Position numbers and translations under genes: made by a program
Assembly: GCA_022701365.1 (NCBI GenBank)
Contig: JAKUHH010000201.1
Coordinates: forward strand, 1,116,001 to 1,180,000
DNA: 64,000 nt
Reading direction: 5' to 3'
Origin: Mycocentrospora acerina
Lineage: Eukaryota; Ascomycota; Dothideomycetes; Pleosporales
The notes under the pieces: model-generated
What the model saw: the letters and a program-made list of their open reading frames with translations, nothing else
What the model was told of the DNA's origin: nothing
Databases searched by the model: none
In this document: piece by piece, positions 11,292 to 22,689 of the stretch
Layout of the letters: the number at the start of each line of letters is the position of its first letter
Numbering within the stretch: the stretch's first letter is position 1

Positions 11292-11976
11292 GATGATGAT
11301 GACGATTTGTGAGGGTAGAATTGGATGAGAAGGTTCGTTGAAAGGTAGAATGTATTCGTGAAGAAGTCAACTGTGATTTTGAATTGGAGCAGGGTATAAG
11401 AGCTTCTTAAAGAGTGTGGGAGTAGCTCCGGTGTTGTGCCATGACATCATTGACCGTCATCATACAGCTCCACGTCGGGTTAGTGTTGGCCTGAGCTCCT
11501 TTGAATGTCGTCGTTTGCGCCGTGCATCTGGATCATTGCGTCTTCACGATCCATAATTCTGCAAAGAGGCGCTCCAAAAGTGGGGAGAGTCTGCTGACTT
11601 TTTCGTATGCCAGCTGAACACGAAGTGGGTGGTGTATGGCAAACTGTAACGTCGTTACTATCGAATGTTATCATAAAACTCGAATGATGAACTACGCTAT
11701 ACGCTCCTCTAGTTCTCGTGCTTCGACTCTATGAATTATCTCGATTAATAGCTCCTCGAATTGGAGGTCGTCGTGATTGTGGTAACCAGAAGAAGACAAG
11801 CCAAGTTAGCACATGTGATAAAGCATTGTTGGATAGTAATTGAAGGATTAATACGCATAATACATTACAGGGATGAGGCTTTGTTTCACTGTTCATTTGA
11901 TCTAAAAATTCATGGTCGAATCGTTTCTCGTTTGTCATTAACAGCCAGCATCCAAGTCCATAACATTATCTAGACT
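11292..11976. other. Intergenic region between the LEA-like gene and the carboxylesterase
   Basis: A 685-bp stretch containing the LEA-like promoter (right of its start) and the 3' flank of the carboxylesterase. Two short opposing open frames near 11729-11973 are unsupported. No repeat or RNA gene is evident. Confidence 0.5.
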
Positions 11977-13694
11977 CTAGTAAAGAGCCTTCTGCCACCA
12001 CGCACACCTCTTGCTAGCATTGGAGTCCCGTATCTCCATGACACCTGTAGCATTAAGCGTCAGAACATTTGCATTGGGCCCGTACATGTTGAACTGGCGA
12101 ATACCGCCGGCCTCAGGACGACCGTTCTCTGCAAAGCTAGCGATGAACTGCTGGAGCGCAATTGCAACCGTGCGGTTGGAAACTCCCAGTGGAGACAGCG
12201 CTCCGCCGTCGTAGTACGTGTATGCAACATCAAAACCGTGGAAAGCAGGCGGCACGGCAAAGAGGTAGGAGTAAGTCTGGTTGTTGTACGCAGTCGAGAG
12301 ATAGTTGGTGTTGCATGTGAACACGCCCTCAGAGATGATTAAGTCGGCGCGGGCGTACTGAGTAGTGTAGGGGTACGATCCGTCAAAGACCGGCGGGTAT
12401 AGGGTCTCCGTGATATACCGAATAGACTCTGCAGGAGCATAAGGGAATGCTCCGCGAAGCTGAGAAGAGACGTCCGAATCGGCCTGAATATAAGGCGGCG
12501 TAAAGAGTGTTCCTTCCCGAGCATTATGGCCTACCATGACCCGCACATCCTTGTCAAAACGGCCCTGTGCAAGTAACTGCCCAGGCTGCAGAGGAACAAA
12601 ATTGCCATCAACTGCAGGTCCATAGACGTAGCCTCCGTAAGTGGCGTCAAAGGCGACTTGCTGAGCGTTGGCCCGAATAATGACTTCAGACGGCAGAGCG
12701 CGCAACTCAGCCAACGAAGTTGTGTTGGTAAGGCTCAGGAATTTGCGGTAAGTGTTTTCTGTCTGAATGTTTGACTGAATTGGCGACCATCCTGGGCTTT
12801 GTGGTACAGCTTGTTGGAACGGAGCCTTGCCCTTCAGTCCCCCGTATGCAGTGATTTGGTGCATAATGCTTCCACCACCAGCAGACTCACCAAAGACTGT
12901 GACGCGATTCTTGTCTCCTCCGAAGAGATGAATGTACTTCTGGACCCATTCGAGAGCAAATCGCTGATCATACAGCGCAAGGTTACTTACGCCACCCTCC
13001 GCTTGAAACGAAGGTCCAGCCAAAAACCCAAGAGCACCGAGGCGGTAGTTCATGGATACGTAGATGACATCGCCATTGGAAGAATTACCACTAGCAGCTA
13101 TGAGGCCAGCAGGGTTGTTGTTCTTGTTGCCGCCAGTGTAACCTCCTCCGTAAATCCAGACAATCACGGGAGCGCCGAATCCTCGGCCAGCTTCGCTAAG
13201 AACATCCTCTGGCACAAAGACATCCAGGAATAGACAATCTTCGGACTCGCGAAAGTTCCTTGCTGGGATCGGGCTGCTTGCATTCGCACCTGACGGTACA
13301 TACACAGGAGTATTGTTGGTAGGCGCACCAAGTAGAAGGTTCGTAATAAACGTAGTAGCTACTGATTGCCAAGCGGGAGTGGCCTGTGGGCAAATCCTGT
13401 TGTCGGTGCCATTCTGGATGACTGATCTGTTCCTTGCTGGCGCTTCAGGAAGGGCGAACCTAAGGTTTCCAACCGGAGGGGCTGCGTAACGAATTGAGCT
13501 AAAGTTGTAGAATCTCCCCGTACTCTGGCTTCATGTCAGCAATGTGATTCAAAGTATGCATTCAAATGTCCAAGACGAACATTAAAGTTAGAAGCTCTGT
13601 GAATCTCATATCCAAGATCGACAGTCGGCAACGATGAAGAGTCCTGCGCATATGCGGTTCCAAGTAGAGCCAAAGCTCCGAATATCTTCAGCAT
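11977..13694 (-). CDS. Secreted type-B carboxylesterase/lipase
   Basis: Predicted 553-residue alpha/beta hydrolase of the carboxylesterase type B family, hydrolysing ester bonds of unknown substrates outside the cell. Two exons (13581-13694 and 11977-13524) flank a 56-nt intron and join to 1662 nt. Residues 1-16 are a signal peptide (MLKIFGALALLGTAYA). The oxyanion-hole region IYGGGYTGG and the nucleophile elbow GESAGGG (Ser about 252) are intact. The SEDCLFLDVF motif with its conserved Cys is present. Acid and base residues are likely in HNAREG and FHGFD. Several N-x-S/T sequons fit secretion. Fungal relatives include extracellular lipases and detoxifying esterases; I cannot tell which. The neighbouring genes do not form a pathway with it. 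Confidence 0.9.
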
Positions 13695-16337
13695 CTTGTT
13701 GATGAAGTGCTAAGCTTCTCTAGCCTGTATCCAGTCTTAGAAATGCTGGCGACCGACAGGATATTTGGTTGAGAAAAGCACCCAAAATGCAAAAAAACTG
13801 CAATTCTTCAATTAGTAATGCACAATCCAACGTGAGCTTTGAGTGACTTACTATTTTTTTTGCCGGTGGCTGGGAGCTCCGATGACAAGAATGCAGGTAC
13901 TAGTTGTACTTTATAATTTTCCCGCTTCATCCGCTTTCGATAAACGAAAGCACAGCCCTAACTAAGAAGCGTAAGTACGCCACGCTTCCCCGCGTGAGCT
14001 CCATCCAGACCATCATCTTACCCATGCGTCATTAGACCACAGCCTCGGTGATCGTATCTGGGATCGAAATGTATTGGCTCTACGAAAAAATCTAGCGGGG
14101 TCGACGGGCGAAAGCTGAGAAGGTACAGCTTTGAGGCTTGAAGGCGCAAAATAGTCTTAGATTAAAAATATCATGGTTAGTCCGGCCGGCGAAAGTCATT
14201 AGACGGGAAGGTACAGATCGAGGTAGCTGCAGTAAAATAGCTGGGACATGTACAGGGATGCTCCTCGTGTCCAAGTGTCAGCCGAGGCCAAGTCTGTTCA
14301 ATTCAGGCATTACAGCTATTCATACAACATCAACTATTGCATCAGCCACAGTGCATAGCTATTCACGGCCAGTGAGACCACGTCAGCCGCAGCAAAGGAA
14401 CGTGTGTAGTGAGTAATGCTGCTTCTATATCAATTCGCATGGATAAGCAATGCTGAGTGCTTCAGATTTTTCCAAATCCTTCCTGTGATGACGTGCTATT
14501 CCGCGGCCTATTCGTTCATAAGATGCATTCAAGGGATATCCATCACAAGTGCCGCTTCTTCCGCAAACTACTCTTCACGACATGAGCATTATTTCACAGC
14601 CATATCGCGTCGCGAAAATCGCGGTACTAGCGAGACATACATGTCAAAATGGGGCTGAAATCATCACTCAATGGCGGATGGTCTCTCCAAGCAAACGGCC
14701 CAAAAGAAATTACACAAGTGTCACCCCTACGCAGCACGGCAGATTCGCCCGAACAAGAGTCCGGGTTACATCCTTGCCTCGATCGCAATGTGGATCACCG
14801 GTCTCCGATTGTGCTTTGAACAGGTAGTAGACCGTGAGAAGAAGGCTAGGTCCTAGAATGGAAAATACAGCGATTATGGTGTATGTAATCGCCGCTTTGG
14901 TAAGTAGGGAATTTGATTGCATACCTTGCTGAGATTCAACCCGATTCCAGGAGGAGTTACAAAGCACGGTCTGCCTCTTTAGGTCGGCACCACTGTTCAT
15001 CTCTTAGAATCGGTCCGGTCTACCTGGTTCTCATGCTCAACATCATCCATCTTCTTCATCACCGGCATGGGCCGTAGCATACATGGAGCATTCTCTTCCT
15101 GTTATTATTTTGCTATGAACCATCATTGTAATATTTGAAGTCTCTGAGCCTATCCATCGCCCATCTTATTTCTTCTCAATAGTAATCTCTTGACGATGGC
15201 TCTTTCCGGTTGCCAAGTAGCTTCTCGCTGATAATCAACTGCCGGTCAGACAGTAAAGCTGACATGACCTTCTTGCGACCATACATATGCTTGCCTGAAG
15301 ATCTAGGATAGCTAGGAAGACAAAGCGTAAAGCTGGACGTACCTATCGCAGACAAAAGGCCCTTCTATTTTGTAGGGACACAGAAAAAGGAAAATAAAAG
15401 CCTATTTCAAAGGACAAGCTTAAATTAAATTCGATTGTATAAATGAATGTTCATACGCAATATAAGGGAGAGAGCCTGCGAACAAAACAGGAAGAAACAG
15501 TATCTCTTGCCATCGTTACAGCCAACAAATATCCCTTGGTCCAACGAACAGCTCCCACAGTCTCAAGTATTTTCCAGGAATTATCAGTGTTTTGGTCGCA
15601 AAACTAGAGTCGGGAACAAGCATCCGCTCGTAACTACCGACCGGTCTCTTCCTTGCATTTTTCATCTCCGCCAGATTCAGCAAGCCCTGTAGACACTGCG
15701 CACTTGTCCATGATTGATCCCGTTACCAGGATCCAGGCTTACGTATTATTGTTCCTGCTCATCGCTGAGGGGAATCAGCCTTCAACCCGGACTTACTGGT
15801 GTAGGCTACTCTCATCTCTAACACATATCTGTGTCCAGTGAGACTGTTTGTCTTCTTTACAAGTTAATATTTCTCTATAATGTTGGGCCATTGAGACATA
15901 GATGGTAGGTCGTGGTGTTAAAAACTTTTTCAGTGGAGAATCTGCAATCTTCTCTGATTGATATATCTCACGTCACAATTGTTCTAGTATACGTTTGTGA
16001 ACCGTCTTTGTGCATCATGTAAACAATTATCAGTCCCCATTTGAAGTGCCATAAATTGTGTTTCTACGACGAGATCACGTTGTATAGCAACTTCTTCAAC
16101 TGTGGATTAGCAACTCTCCTCGTAACGCACACAAAGAATCTTTACGTCTGGGTTTTCAACCCTCTGTGGATCAAGAATCATAATCACAATCCTAACATAA
16201 CGCGAATTCAATTAAAATTTTCTTCGTCAGTTGAATCATTTAAAACTGTATTTCTGTTGCAGTAGTTACAATGTGAAGATCATTAAGATAGAGCATACAC
16301 ACTTTTAATTCTACATATAAACACAACTACGTATATA
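13695..16337. other. Long intergenic region, 2.6 kb
   Basis: Between the carboxylesterase start and the 3' end of the MFS gene. It includes a perfect 7-bp hairpin at 13933-13951 and a possible small membrane-protein frame at 14710-15000, listed separately. From about 15.8 to 16.3 kb it becomes AT-rich. No transposon ends or RNA genes were seen. Confidence 0.5.
14710..15000 (-). CDS. Possible small single-pass membrane protein (uncertain)
   Basis: An uninterrupted 96-codon frame with one strongly hydrophobic stretch of about 20 residues (TYTIIAVFSILGPSLLLTVY) followed by a charged tail. I do not recognise it. It might be an exon fragment of an integral-membrane gene, an orphan small protein or chance. 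No clear splice partner was found on either side. The hydrophobic segment is the only reason for listing it. Confidence 0.18.
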   Translation of the reverse strand: MNSGADLKRQTVLCNSSWNRVESQQGMQSNSLLTKAAITYTIIAVFSILGPSLLLTVYYLFKAQSETGDPHCDRGKDVTRTLVRANLPCCVGVTLV

Positions 16338-17834
16338 CTACACTTTAGTTTTCACAGTCCAACTCCTGCCCAAAATCGCCCATCTACTGAACAAAAAACT
16401 AACGAGACTCAGCCCGAGTATCGCACAGAAAAACCCAATCATCGGCTGTGGTCCAACCGTCACCACCAGCTCGCCACTGATCGGAATGCAGACCAACGTG
16501 GCAAGACTGGCGATGAAATACATTGACCCATAGTACCTCCCAAACTCTTCGGCTCTGCATAACTGTCCTACGCAAGCAGGTGTCAGTGCCATCCAAGACC
16601 CAGTTCCGAATCCAAAAAGCGCTGCAAAACAATACAGCGCTGCGAGCGACGATGTACCGAGCGGCAACCACAATGCCAGCATCCAGAGCAGTGTGAAGAC
16701 AATCATGACGAACAGAGTGTTGAAGCGTCCAATCTTGTCCGAGACATATCCTGGAAGCAGACGCCCAAGACAAGACACCCCGTTCAAGATGGCGATGAGG
16801 TTGAATCCAGTGTCCGCCGGGAAGCTTGTGGCCAGAGTCGCAAAAGTAGGCAGAATACCCAAAGCTCCGAAAAGCACAACCTCGAAGCCGAAGACACTGA
16901 CTGTGAAAAGTGTCAGGCGCAGGTCAGCGTATATAGACATCGAGATGATGGCTTTCTTCTTTGCCGCCGCGGTAGGAGGAATCCTCGCCTTGATTAGGAT
17001 ATTGGCGATGATGAAGCAGAAGAGGAACATGAAGCCCAACACCCGTAGCGACCAGGCATATCCATACCGGGGAAGTGTCGTTCTAAGCACCAGCGGGATC
17101 GCCAACCCCCCGCAACTCGACCCCATCATCGCAATCCCCTGTGTAAGCCCTCTCCTCGCTTTAAACCAGTGCGCCACAACCGCCAAACTTGTCGTTGTCA
17201 GCATTGCCCCGGACGCTCCTCCCAGCACCCCACAACATAGCATCATCTGCCAAAACGTCTTGCACTCGGCCAGCAGGAAAATCATAACCAGGAACCCTAC
17301 ACTCCCCGTCAACGCGATCCACCGTGGTCCATACCGGTCGAATAGCGGGCCCACCCAGATACCAAGTGCGAGCGAGAGATACACAAGCACGGATGGTATC
17401 CACCCGATATCACGGGCAGTCATGTGCGATAGTTGGTGCTGGCCCCAGTAATCCTGCAGGGTGCCGATTGACACCATGAAGCCGAAAGAAGGGAAGAGCA
17501 TAAACCATGCTGAAGCAACGACGAGCCATGCACGAAGTCCACCTTCGGGGAAGTCGTCCTCCGCGTCGACAATCGGCAAAGCAAGCTCTTCTTCTTCTTC
17601 ATCTTGGGTATTGACTCGTTGTGGTCCCTCTGGTCGCATCTGCCCATGTGATGAGAATCTCGCCTCTTGCTGCGCTGCGCGCTTTTCCTCGTTTCCAACT
17701 TTCGACCGTCCGGTCAGTCTAGAGACGGTGCGTCCTAGACTTTGCCATATCTCATCTAGTTCTGCTCGCGTTGTGCTGTCGCTTGACGGTAGTATGTCGA
17801 GTGTTTGCACGGCCGGGTTGGCCGTGGGATCCAT
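16338..17834 (-). CDS. MFS transporter, monocarboxylate-porter-like
   Basis: Intronless 498-residue membrane protein of the major facilitator superfamily. A roughly 95-residue hydrophilic N terminus ends in an acidic run and leads into FPEGGLRAWLVV, the entry motif typical of fungal MCT-family porters. About 12 hydrophobic segments follow. The loop after TM2 contains GPLFDRYGPRW, an MFS motif A variant, and the mirrored half has GYVSDKIGRFN. The central loop contains the Lys-rich AAAKKKA. The substrate is unknown; relatives include riboflavin, monocarboxylate and secondary-metabolite carriers. No biosynthetic genes lie next to it. The start ATG at 17832-17834 is the first in frame. Confidence 0.87.
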   Translation of the reverse strand: MDPTANPAVQTLDILPSSDSTTRAELDEIWQSLGRTVSRLTGRSKVGNEEKRAAQQEARFSSHGQMRPEGPQRVNTQDEEEEELALPIVDAEDDFPEGGLRAWLVVASAWFMLFPSFGFMVSIGTLQDYWGQHQLSHMTARDIGWIPSVLVYLSLALGIWVGPLFDRYGPRWIALTGSVGFLVMIFLLAECKTFWQMMLCCGVLGGASGAMLTTTSLAVVAHWFKARRGLTQGIAMMGSSCGGLAIPLVLRTTLPRYGYAWSLRVLGFMFLFCFIIANILIKARIPPTAAAKKKAIISMSIYADLRLTLFTVSVFGFEVVLFGALGILPTFATLATSFPADTGFNLIAILNGVSCLGRLLPGYVSDKIGRFNTLFVMIVFTLLWMLALWLPLGTSSLAALYCFAALFGFGTGSWMALTPACVGQLCRAEEFGRYYGSMYFIASLATLVCIPISGELVVTVGPQPMIGFFCAILGLSLVSFLFSRWAILGRSWTVKTKV

Positions 17835-18042
17835 ATTGACTTGTTCTGTACGGCTTTCCCTTCACTTCCCTTCTTTTAACCTTTTTCCCAGCGCCGCAAG
17901 TATCAATTGATGGTGACAGTCCATCACTTCCACGAAAAAAAGCTATTTGTACAATGTGACGCTGCATTCCGAGATATGGTTTCGTCACTCCGACACACGC
18001 CCTATGAATCACATCATGCGGGTTTGTTGCCATCGAGATTCT

Positions 18043-18085
18043 CCTTTCGGCAATCTGGTCCTTTTGGCAATCTGGTCCCTTTGGC
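18043..18085. repeat. 17-bp tandem repeat, about 2.5 copies
   Basis: Two near-identical 17-bp units (18043-18059 and 18060-18076, one mismatch) plus a partial third, about 210 bp upstream of the MFS transporter start. It could be a small duplication in the promoter or 5' leader. No known factor site is recognised. Confidence 0.75.
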
Positions 18086-20692
18086 ATGTCCTATCGGTAG
18101 ACTAGCCGCTGATTTGAACCTTTGTGTCTTGGATCCGATCTCGCTGTTTGCCCCGCTGCTCGGCTCAACGCCTATCCGCTCCGAGCAAGAAGAACTCCGG
18201 ATCCCATTCCGTTGTAGATGGATTTTTCCATCGGAATCTGCACCGTGAAATCTGGGGAGTAAACCTAGTTTCTGTCGTAATGAGCGGGAGTGGCGGTTCC
18301 GATTAAGGCTGTGGTGACTGCGAATAGGGACTCGAGTGGACAAGGCTTGAGAGAAGTCACCTTCGCTTAAAACCTCCGCTATCAATCAACGACCCAAGCC
18401 GGCGACTTGAACCGATGGAGAGTTATACTCAACCATGCAGCCCTCTCTGGAAGGTTCAGTAAAGCAACTATCGTAATAAATCAATATCTGATTAAACAAA
18501 GGTAAAAAGTCATTTTCTTAACCTAAGGAAGACACTTGATTGTCCTATGGCAAGATTTTATTCCTTCCTTACCAAAATCACAAGCGTGCGAGAAGAGATA
18601 CTACCCACAATGTAAATACAGGGACACAATGGAAAGAATAGAGACATCAAAGCACTAAGACCCATGGTCAAGGCAAAACATCAGATTCTAAACCACACAT
18701 TAAAGTGTACGTATATTTGCATCTATACAACCATGCATCAACATACGCGTCAAAAGCGACTGCCTTCACCTTTAACAGCTTTGTTGGAAATCGTTGACTG
18801 ACAGGAACGAGGCGAGATTGAATGTAGACGTGTGGCGTGGGATGTGGTTCGATGTATACTGTGGAGTGGTGTGGTGTGGTACGTTGTGGCAGGAAAAAAA
18901 GTGACAAGTACACATACCATTGATCGGTAGAGCATATGTTGTATCACCTTATGCTGTGTATGAATGTGTGAGAGGTGATGGGTGTTGAGGAGGCTTGCAG
19001 ATGAATGGGTGGGCGAGTGGATGCATTAACACATGTGCATACATTGCTCTGCTTTTTTCGGTATGCTCTGCTTCGTTATCATGTGCTACGAAAGGATAAG
19101 ACGAATCGAATCGCTCAGTTGGTGAGGTGAACAGAAAGTAAGATGATTACGGTTGCACTGCACTCCAGCATGCTCACAAGTATTGAGAAACTCTATTTCA
19201 GACCACGTCTTGACAGAAAGATACGTATCTTCCTATAGTCGAGGCAGAGTGTGCAGGATGCAGGATACCGATAGTGATTTCAGATGTTGTTCTTTTTATG
19301 CTGTCAGCACGACTCATACTGACTGTGCTTCTGCAAATTCAATTCATCTCTGTAGGTTACTGATGTGTTTTGCGATACTCGACAGCAGCGTAACGAAAAG
19401 TCTCATTCGAGGTCCCGAATCAGAGACACTTCATCTTTCGATGCCCGTGCAATGCATCCGATCCGGTAGCGGAGCTCAGGAATCAGAGCAAAACATTGCG
19501 TTGCATCGAGCCCCCACATAAACGCTCTGCCCCACTACAGCCACATATCACACGCGTCCAATTGGCCGAACACCTTGCGTGTGACTGGTGATGCTGACGT
19601 TTGTGGCGCATGTTGTGCAACACGACTCTGCTAGACGCCCAGACTAGACGCCAATGCTTTGCATTCGGATTCAGGGGTGACGCAAGTGTATATTGAGTCA
19701 AGTTGCGTGAATTGTACGCGACGAGAACGCGCGCTGAGCGCTCCAGGCCGGGAGTTTTCGGCGAAGCGGGTGGAGTGGAATCAAAGTAAAGTTGCAGTAG
19801 TGAGAAGGTGGAGGGGCAGCTGAAAAAGAAAAGATTCGGGAAGGAGGGGTGCGGGAGGATCCTAAAGTGGTTCGCTTGTCTTGTTGGGAGTTGTTGGGTG
19901 GAACCATGGGAAGGAAGAGAAGGATCTGTCAGTGCACTCCATACGTTTTACACATAGATTCATGGTCGTCTTGTTGCATCTCAAGACACTTGCGTACCCA
20001 CCAAGTCTGTTACCATTCATTTGTCTGGCCCCTCTATGAAGATCTCACCAAGGTGCTAGATGTACATGTCAACCAAGTATCGCATAGCGATCGACGCCTC
20101 GTTTTGGGAAGAGATCGTAGATTAATACGGATGCAGCCGCATATCCGTACCAAACAGCATGCTACAAAACAGGCGAGAGACATCACATGTAGAAGTAGAT
20201 CAATCGTAAAGACTCTATTGGTTCTGCGTGTACCGCTTCATTTTGCAGACGTGAGGCATGTATTACGGTCTTCGCATTGCACTATAATGGTCATGTACCA
20301 TTGTGGGGTGGCCATGTCAACATCCTTGCTGAGAACTCTGAAATGTGAATTCTGTCCCTTGCAAGAAGACAGATATTTTGATGCTTTGGCCCGTGCCTTT
20401 TAGCAAGAGAGACATTTGTCTGCATAATGCGCTTGTTGTCACCAGTGTTGGAGTAGGCACAAGAAAGGTGTTAGTATGGTGTCATTCTCGAACAGCTATC
20501 TATTCCTAGCCGTAGTGGCATGCGGCTCAGATCTTAGAGCTGTGGACAGTGCACCTGACGAGGCCAAAATGATGCGACAGAAAAAGCACTGAGCGGAATT
20601 AAATCCGATCTGGGAAGGTGACAGTGTCCGGGGTAATTCATTACCGAGCATATGGGCCACGAGATGTTGCGAATTTTTGGAGCAATTGTCAA

Positions 20693-20971
20693 TTAACAAT
20701 CGTGATTACATGTAGGAAAGGCCACGAGTAATGCGAGGATGCTGACAATTGATGTTCCTGTGATTATTGGGCGATGAACTTGCCGAGTCAACCGTTGAGA
20801 TATTTTTTCCCAAGCCAACTGTGCAGGTACAACAACTAGTTGTTTAATTTCCATGTTGACCAGCTCTGCAATTACGTACTGATTTGCTTGTAAAGCGCGC
20901 TGTAGTGGGGACTGGAGCTCGAGGTCAACGGCAACTAACGGAGCTTGCCATTTGCTAATCACACCCTGCAT
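20693..20971 (-). CDS. Possible small protein with C-terminal hydrophobic anchor (uncertain)
   Basis: A 92-codon open frame starting MQGVISKWQAPLV. It has an amphipathic middle and a hydrophobic stretch near its end (GTSIVSILALLVAF), like a tail-anchored protein. Amino-acid composition looks more protein-like than other frames in this gap. No homologous family is recognised and no splice signals tie it to further exons. It may be noncoding. Confidence 0.2.
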   Translation of the reverse strand: MQGVISKWQAPLVAVDLELQSPLQRALQANQYVIAELVNMEIKQLVVVPAQLAWEKISQRLTRQVHRPIITGTSIVSILALLVAFPTCNHDC

Positions 20972-21756
20972 GTGACTGGCCGTAGGTGGAGTTCAAGTCC
21001 CGAAAAGAGTACATTTGTGCTTGAGATCTCCAAGCGCAATCGGTCTGGACTTGCGCGCTCATATCTTGGTCTTGGTGTTTGTTTTTCTCTCTGTGGGCAG
21101 CATCCCGATGGGCCGACGGAAGTAGACTCCCCAGATCTCCCGCATTGTTCCGATATTGCTTTTTGCAAGAAGCGGTCAAGCTAAAGGCGTTTTGGAAACA
21201 ACAAACTTTCCGGTTAAAATTAGGGACCCTGCAGTGGTTGCTGAAGCGGTGGCTGAGGGATATTGACGAGTTTGTCATCTGTGGCTAAGGGGACCCACTT
21301 TAGCAAGCCCACTCGACAATGCCCACTGCCCGTGCACAGCTTCTGGAAGAAATCGAAGGTCGCGTGTGGTGGAGCATCGTGGAGCAAACGTGGAGCGTTA
21401 TTTCGGCCGAGTGACGACGAGGCCAAAGCGTGAGAAGCCAAACCTAGGCTGGTCGGTGGCGAGTACCGTGTACCAGACAACGAACGAAAATACGAGCATT
21501 ACTCAGGCCTACTCGGTCGACTGCAAGGACTAGGAAGGTAAGCTGTGATTAGCAGGGGAAAACGGCCGCTTGCAGGCGTGCAGATGCACGAGAGCAAAGT
21601 TTTGAAAGTAGCATTACGGGTCGCACTTGTCGCCGAAACAAGAGGCGGGCTGCAGATGAGCAATGGGGAGGGAAGTGTCGTGAACGAACATGACTCTTGT
21701 CTGAGGGCAGAGCGGTTTCGCAGGATGACGTGAACGTCAGGGGCAATTGGAAACGG

Positions 21757-21780
21757 GATGATGATGATGATGATGATGGA
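21757..21780. repeat. (GAT)n microsatellite
   Basis: Roughly eight GAT units followed by a GGA-rich run. Simple-sequence DNA in the gene-poor region. Confidence 0.85.
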
Positions 21781-22689
21781 GGAGGAGCAGGAGGAGCAGA
21801 TCTGGCCCAACGTGGCAATCACATCCAGGACGGGGAAGGGCACGGCCATCCAAGGTTGAAGTTCGGTAGCAGCAACAGACGCTGCGTCATTGGCTGCGCG
21901 CGAGAGGCCGGCCGGATGCAACTTGGGCGAGGTTGCAGCGAAACGAGCAAGCACTACAGGGATCGGGCATGCCTTGAGCGTTGACATGCTGCACACGAGC
22001 TCGTTGCACGGCAGCCCTGAGGAGCGGCGTGGGCTCAATGGAGCAGCGAGGCGGCCGTGTGCTCGGTGCTTGGACAGAGGCGTGCAGCCACCGTGTCACG
22101 GCGCTGTCAATCCGTGCGTGGCTCTGTGTTTGCTGGCACATGTCGAGCGTGCGAGGACATGGCATGCAAATGGCGGGCGGTCGGTTGGCTGATTCTGCGG
22201 TCAGCAACCCCTGCTAGCGCGCGGTGCTAGGGGCCCCGGCATCCAAGGCAAGTGCTAACGTTCATATCGAGGGCTAAAGGCTGCTGTCCCCCTCGTCGAG
22301 TCGTCGAGGGCTGTCCGTCTTGTCCATCATCACTCTGGCGTAGGTGTAAGATAGAGTTCCCGAGCAGTGCAGTGCTAGCGAGTGCAGCAAGCCGCTCTTA
22401 ATTCCAGCCCAGCCCCGTGTTTGCACCTGCCTGTTGTGCCCACCACACCACCACCGCAGCCACAACGCGACTCGCCACACCTCCCGACTCTAAGACGTCT
22501 GATCCGGTGCCTGACGGCCACGCCCGCGCCCTCACCACTCACAGCGCCCGACTCGACACACTACCGCGTTCCCGGCACACCCTCCCACCGTGCAGGGGCT
22601 TTCTTCCGTCAGCTGAGCAATCGACACCGACCCACCACGACGCATACCCGCGCATCATGAGGCTATAAACACAAGACATCGAGCAAGCT

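Larger units (their letters stand above)
17835..22689. other. Gene-poor region, 4.9 kb
   Basis: The largest gap in the window, between the divergent starts of the MFS transporter and LST7. It contains a 17-bp tandem repeat near 18.05 kb and a (GAT)n microsatellite near 21.76 kb. It also holds a 92-codon frame with a hydrophobic C terminus at 20693-20971 and a 184-codon frame at 19849-20403 with no recognisable features. The last 400 bp are probably the LST7 promoter and 5' leader. The region could contain a long noncoding transcript or an orphan gene, but nothing proves it. Confidence 0.5.

Noticed and set aside
11977..17834. Possible secondary-metabolite or degradation cluster (esterase plus MFS transporter)
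   Set aside because: No backbone synthase, oxidoreductase or regulator lies between or beside them, and a 2.6-kb gap separates them.
18404..18413. A GGTTCAAGTC B-box-like sequence on the minus strand
   Set aside because: It resembles an internal Pol III promoter, but no acceptor stem, D arm or anticodon arm can be folded around it; a mitochondrial-tRNA fragment is possible but not shown.
19849..20403. A 184-codon plus-strand frame in the gene-poor block
   Set aside because: No hydrophobic core pattern, domain or splice signals; Cys, His and Arg are scattered as expected for chance reading.
17835..22689. Transposon or RIP-mutated element in the large gap
   Set aside because: No terminal repeats, target duplications or transposase/reverse-transcriptase motifs were seen, and the base composition is not the extreme AT expected of RIP.
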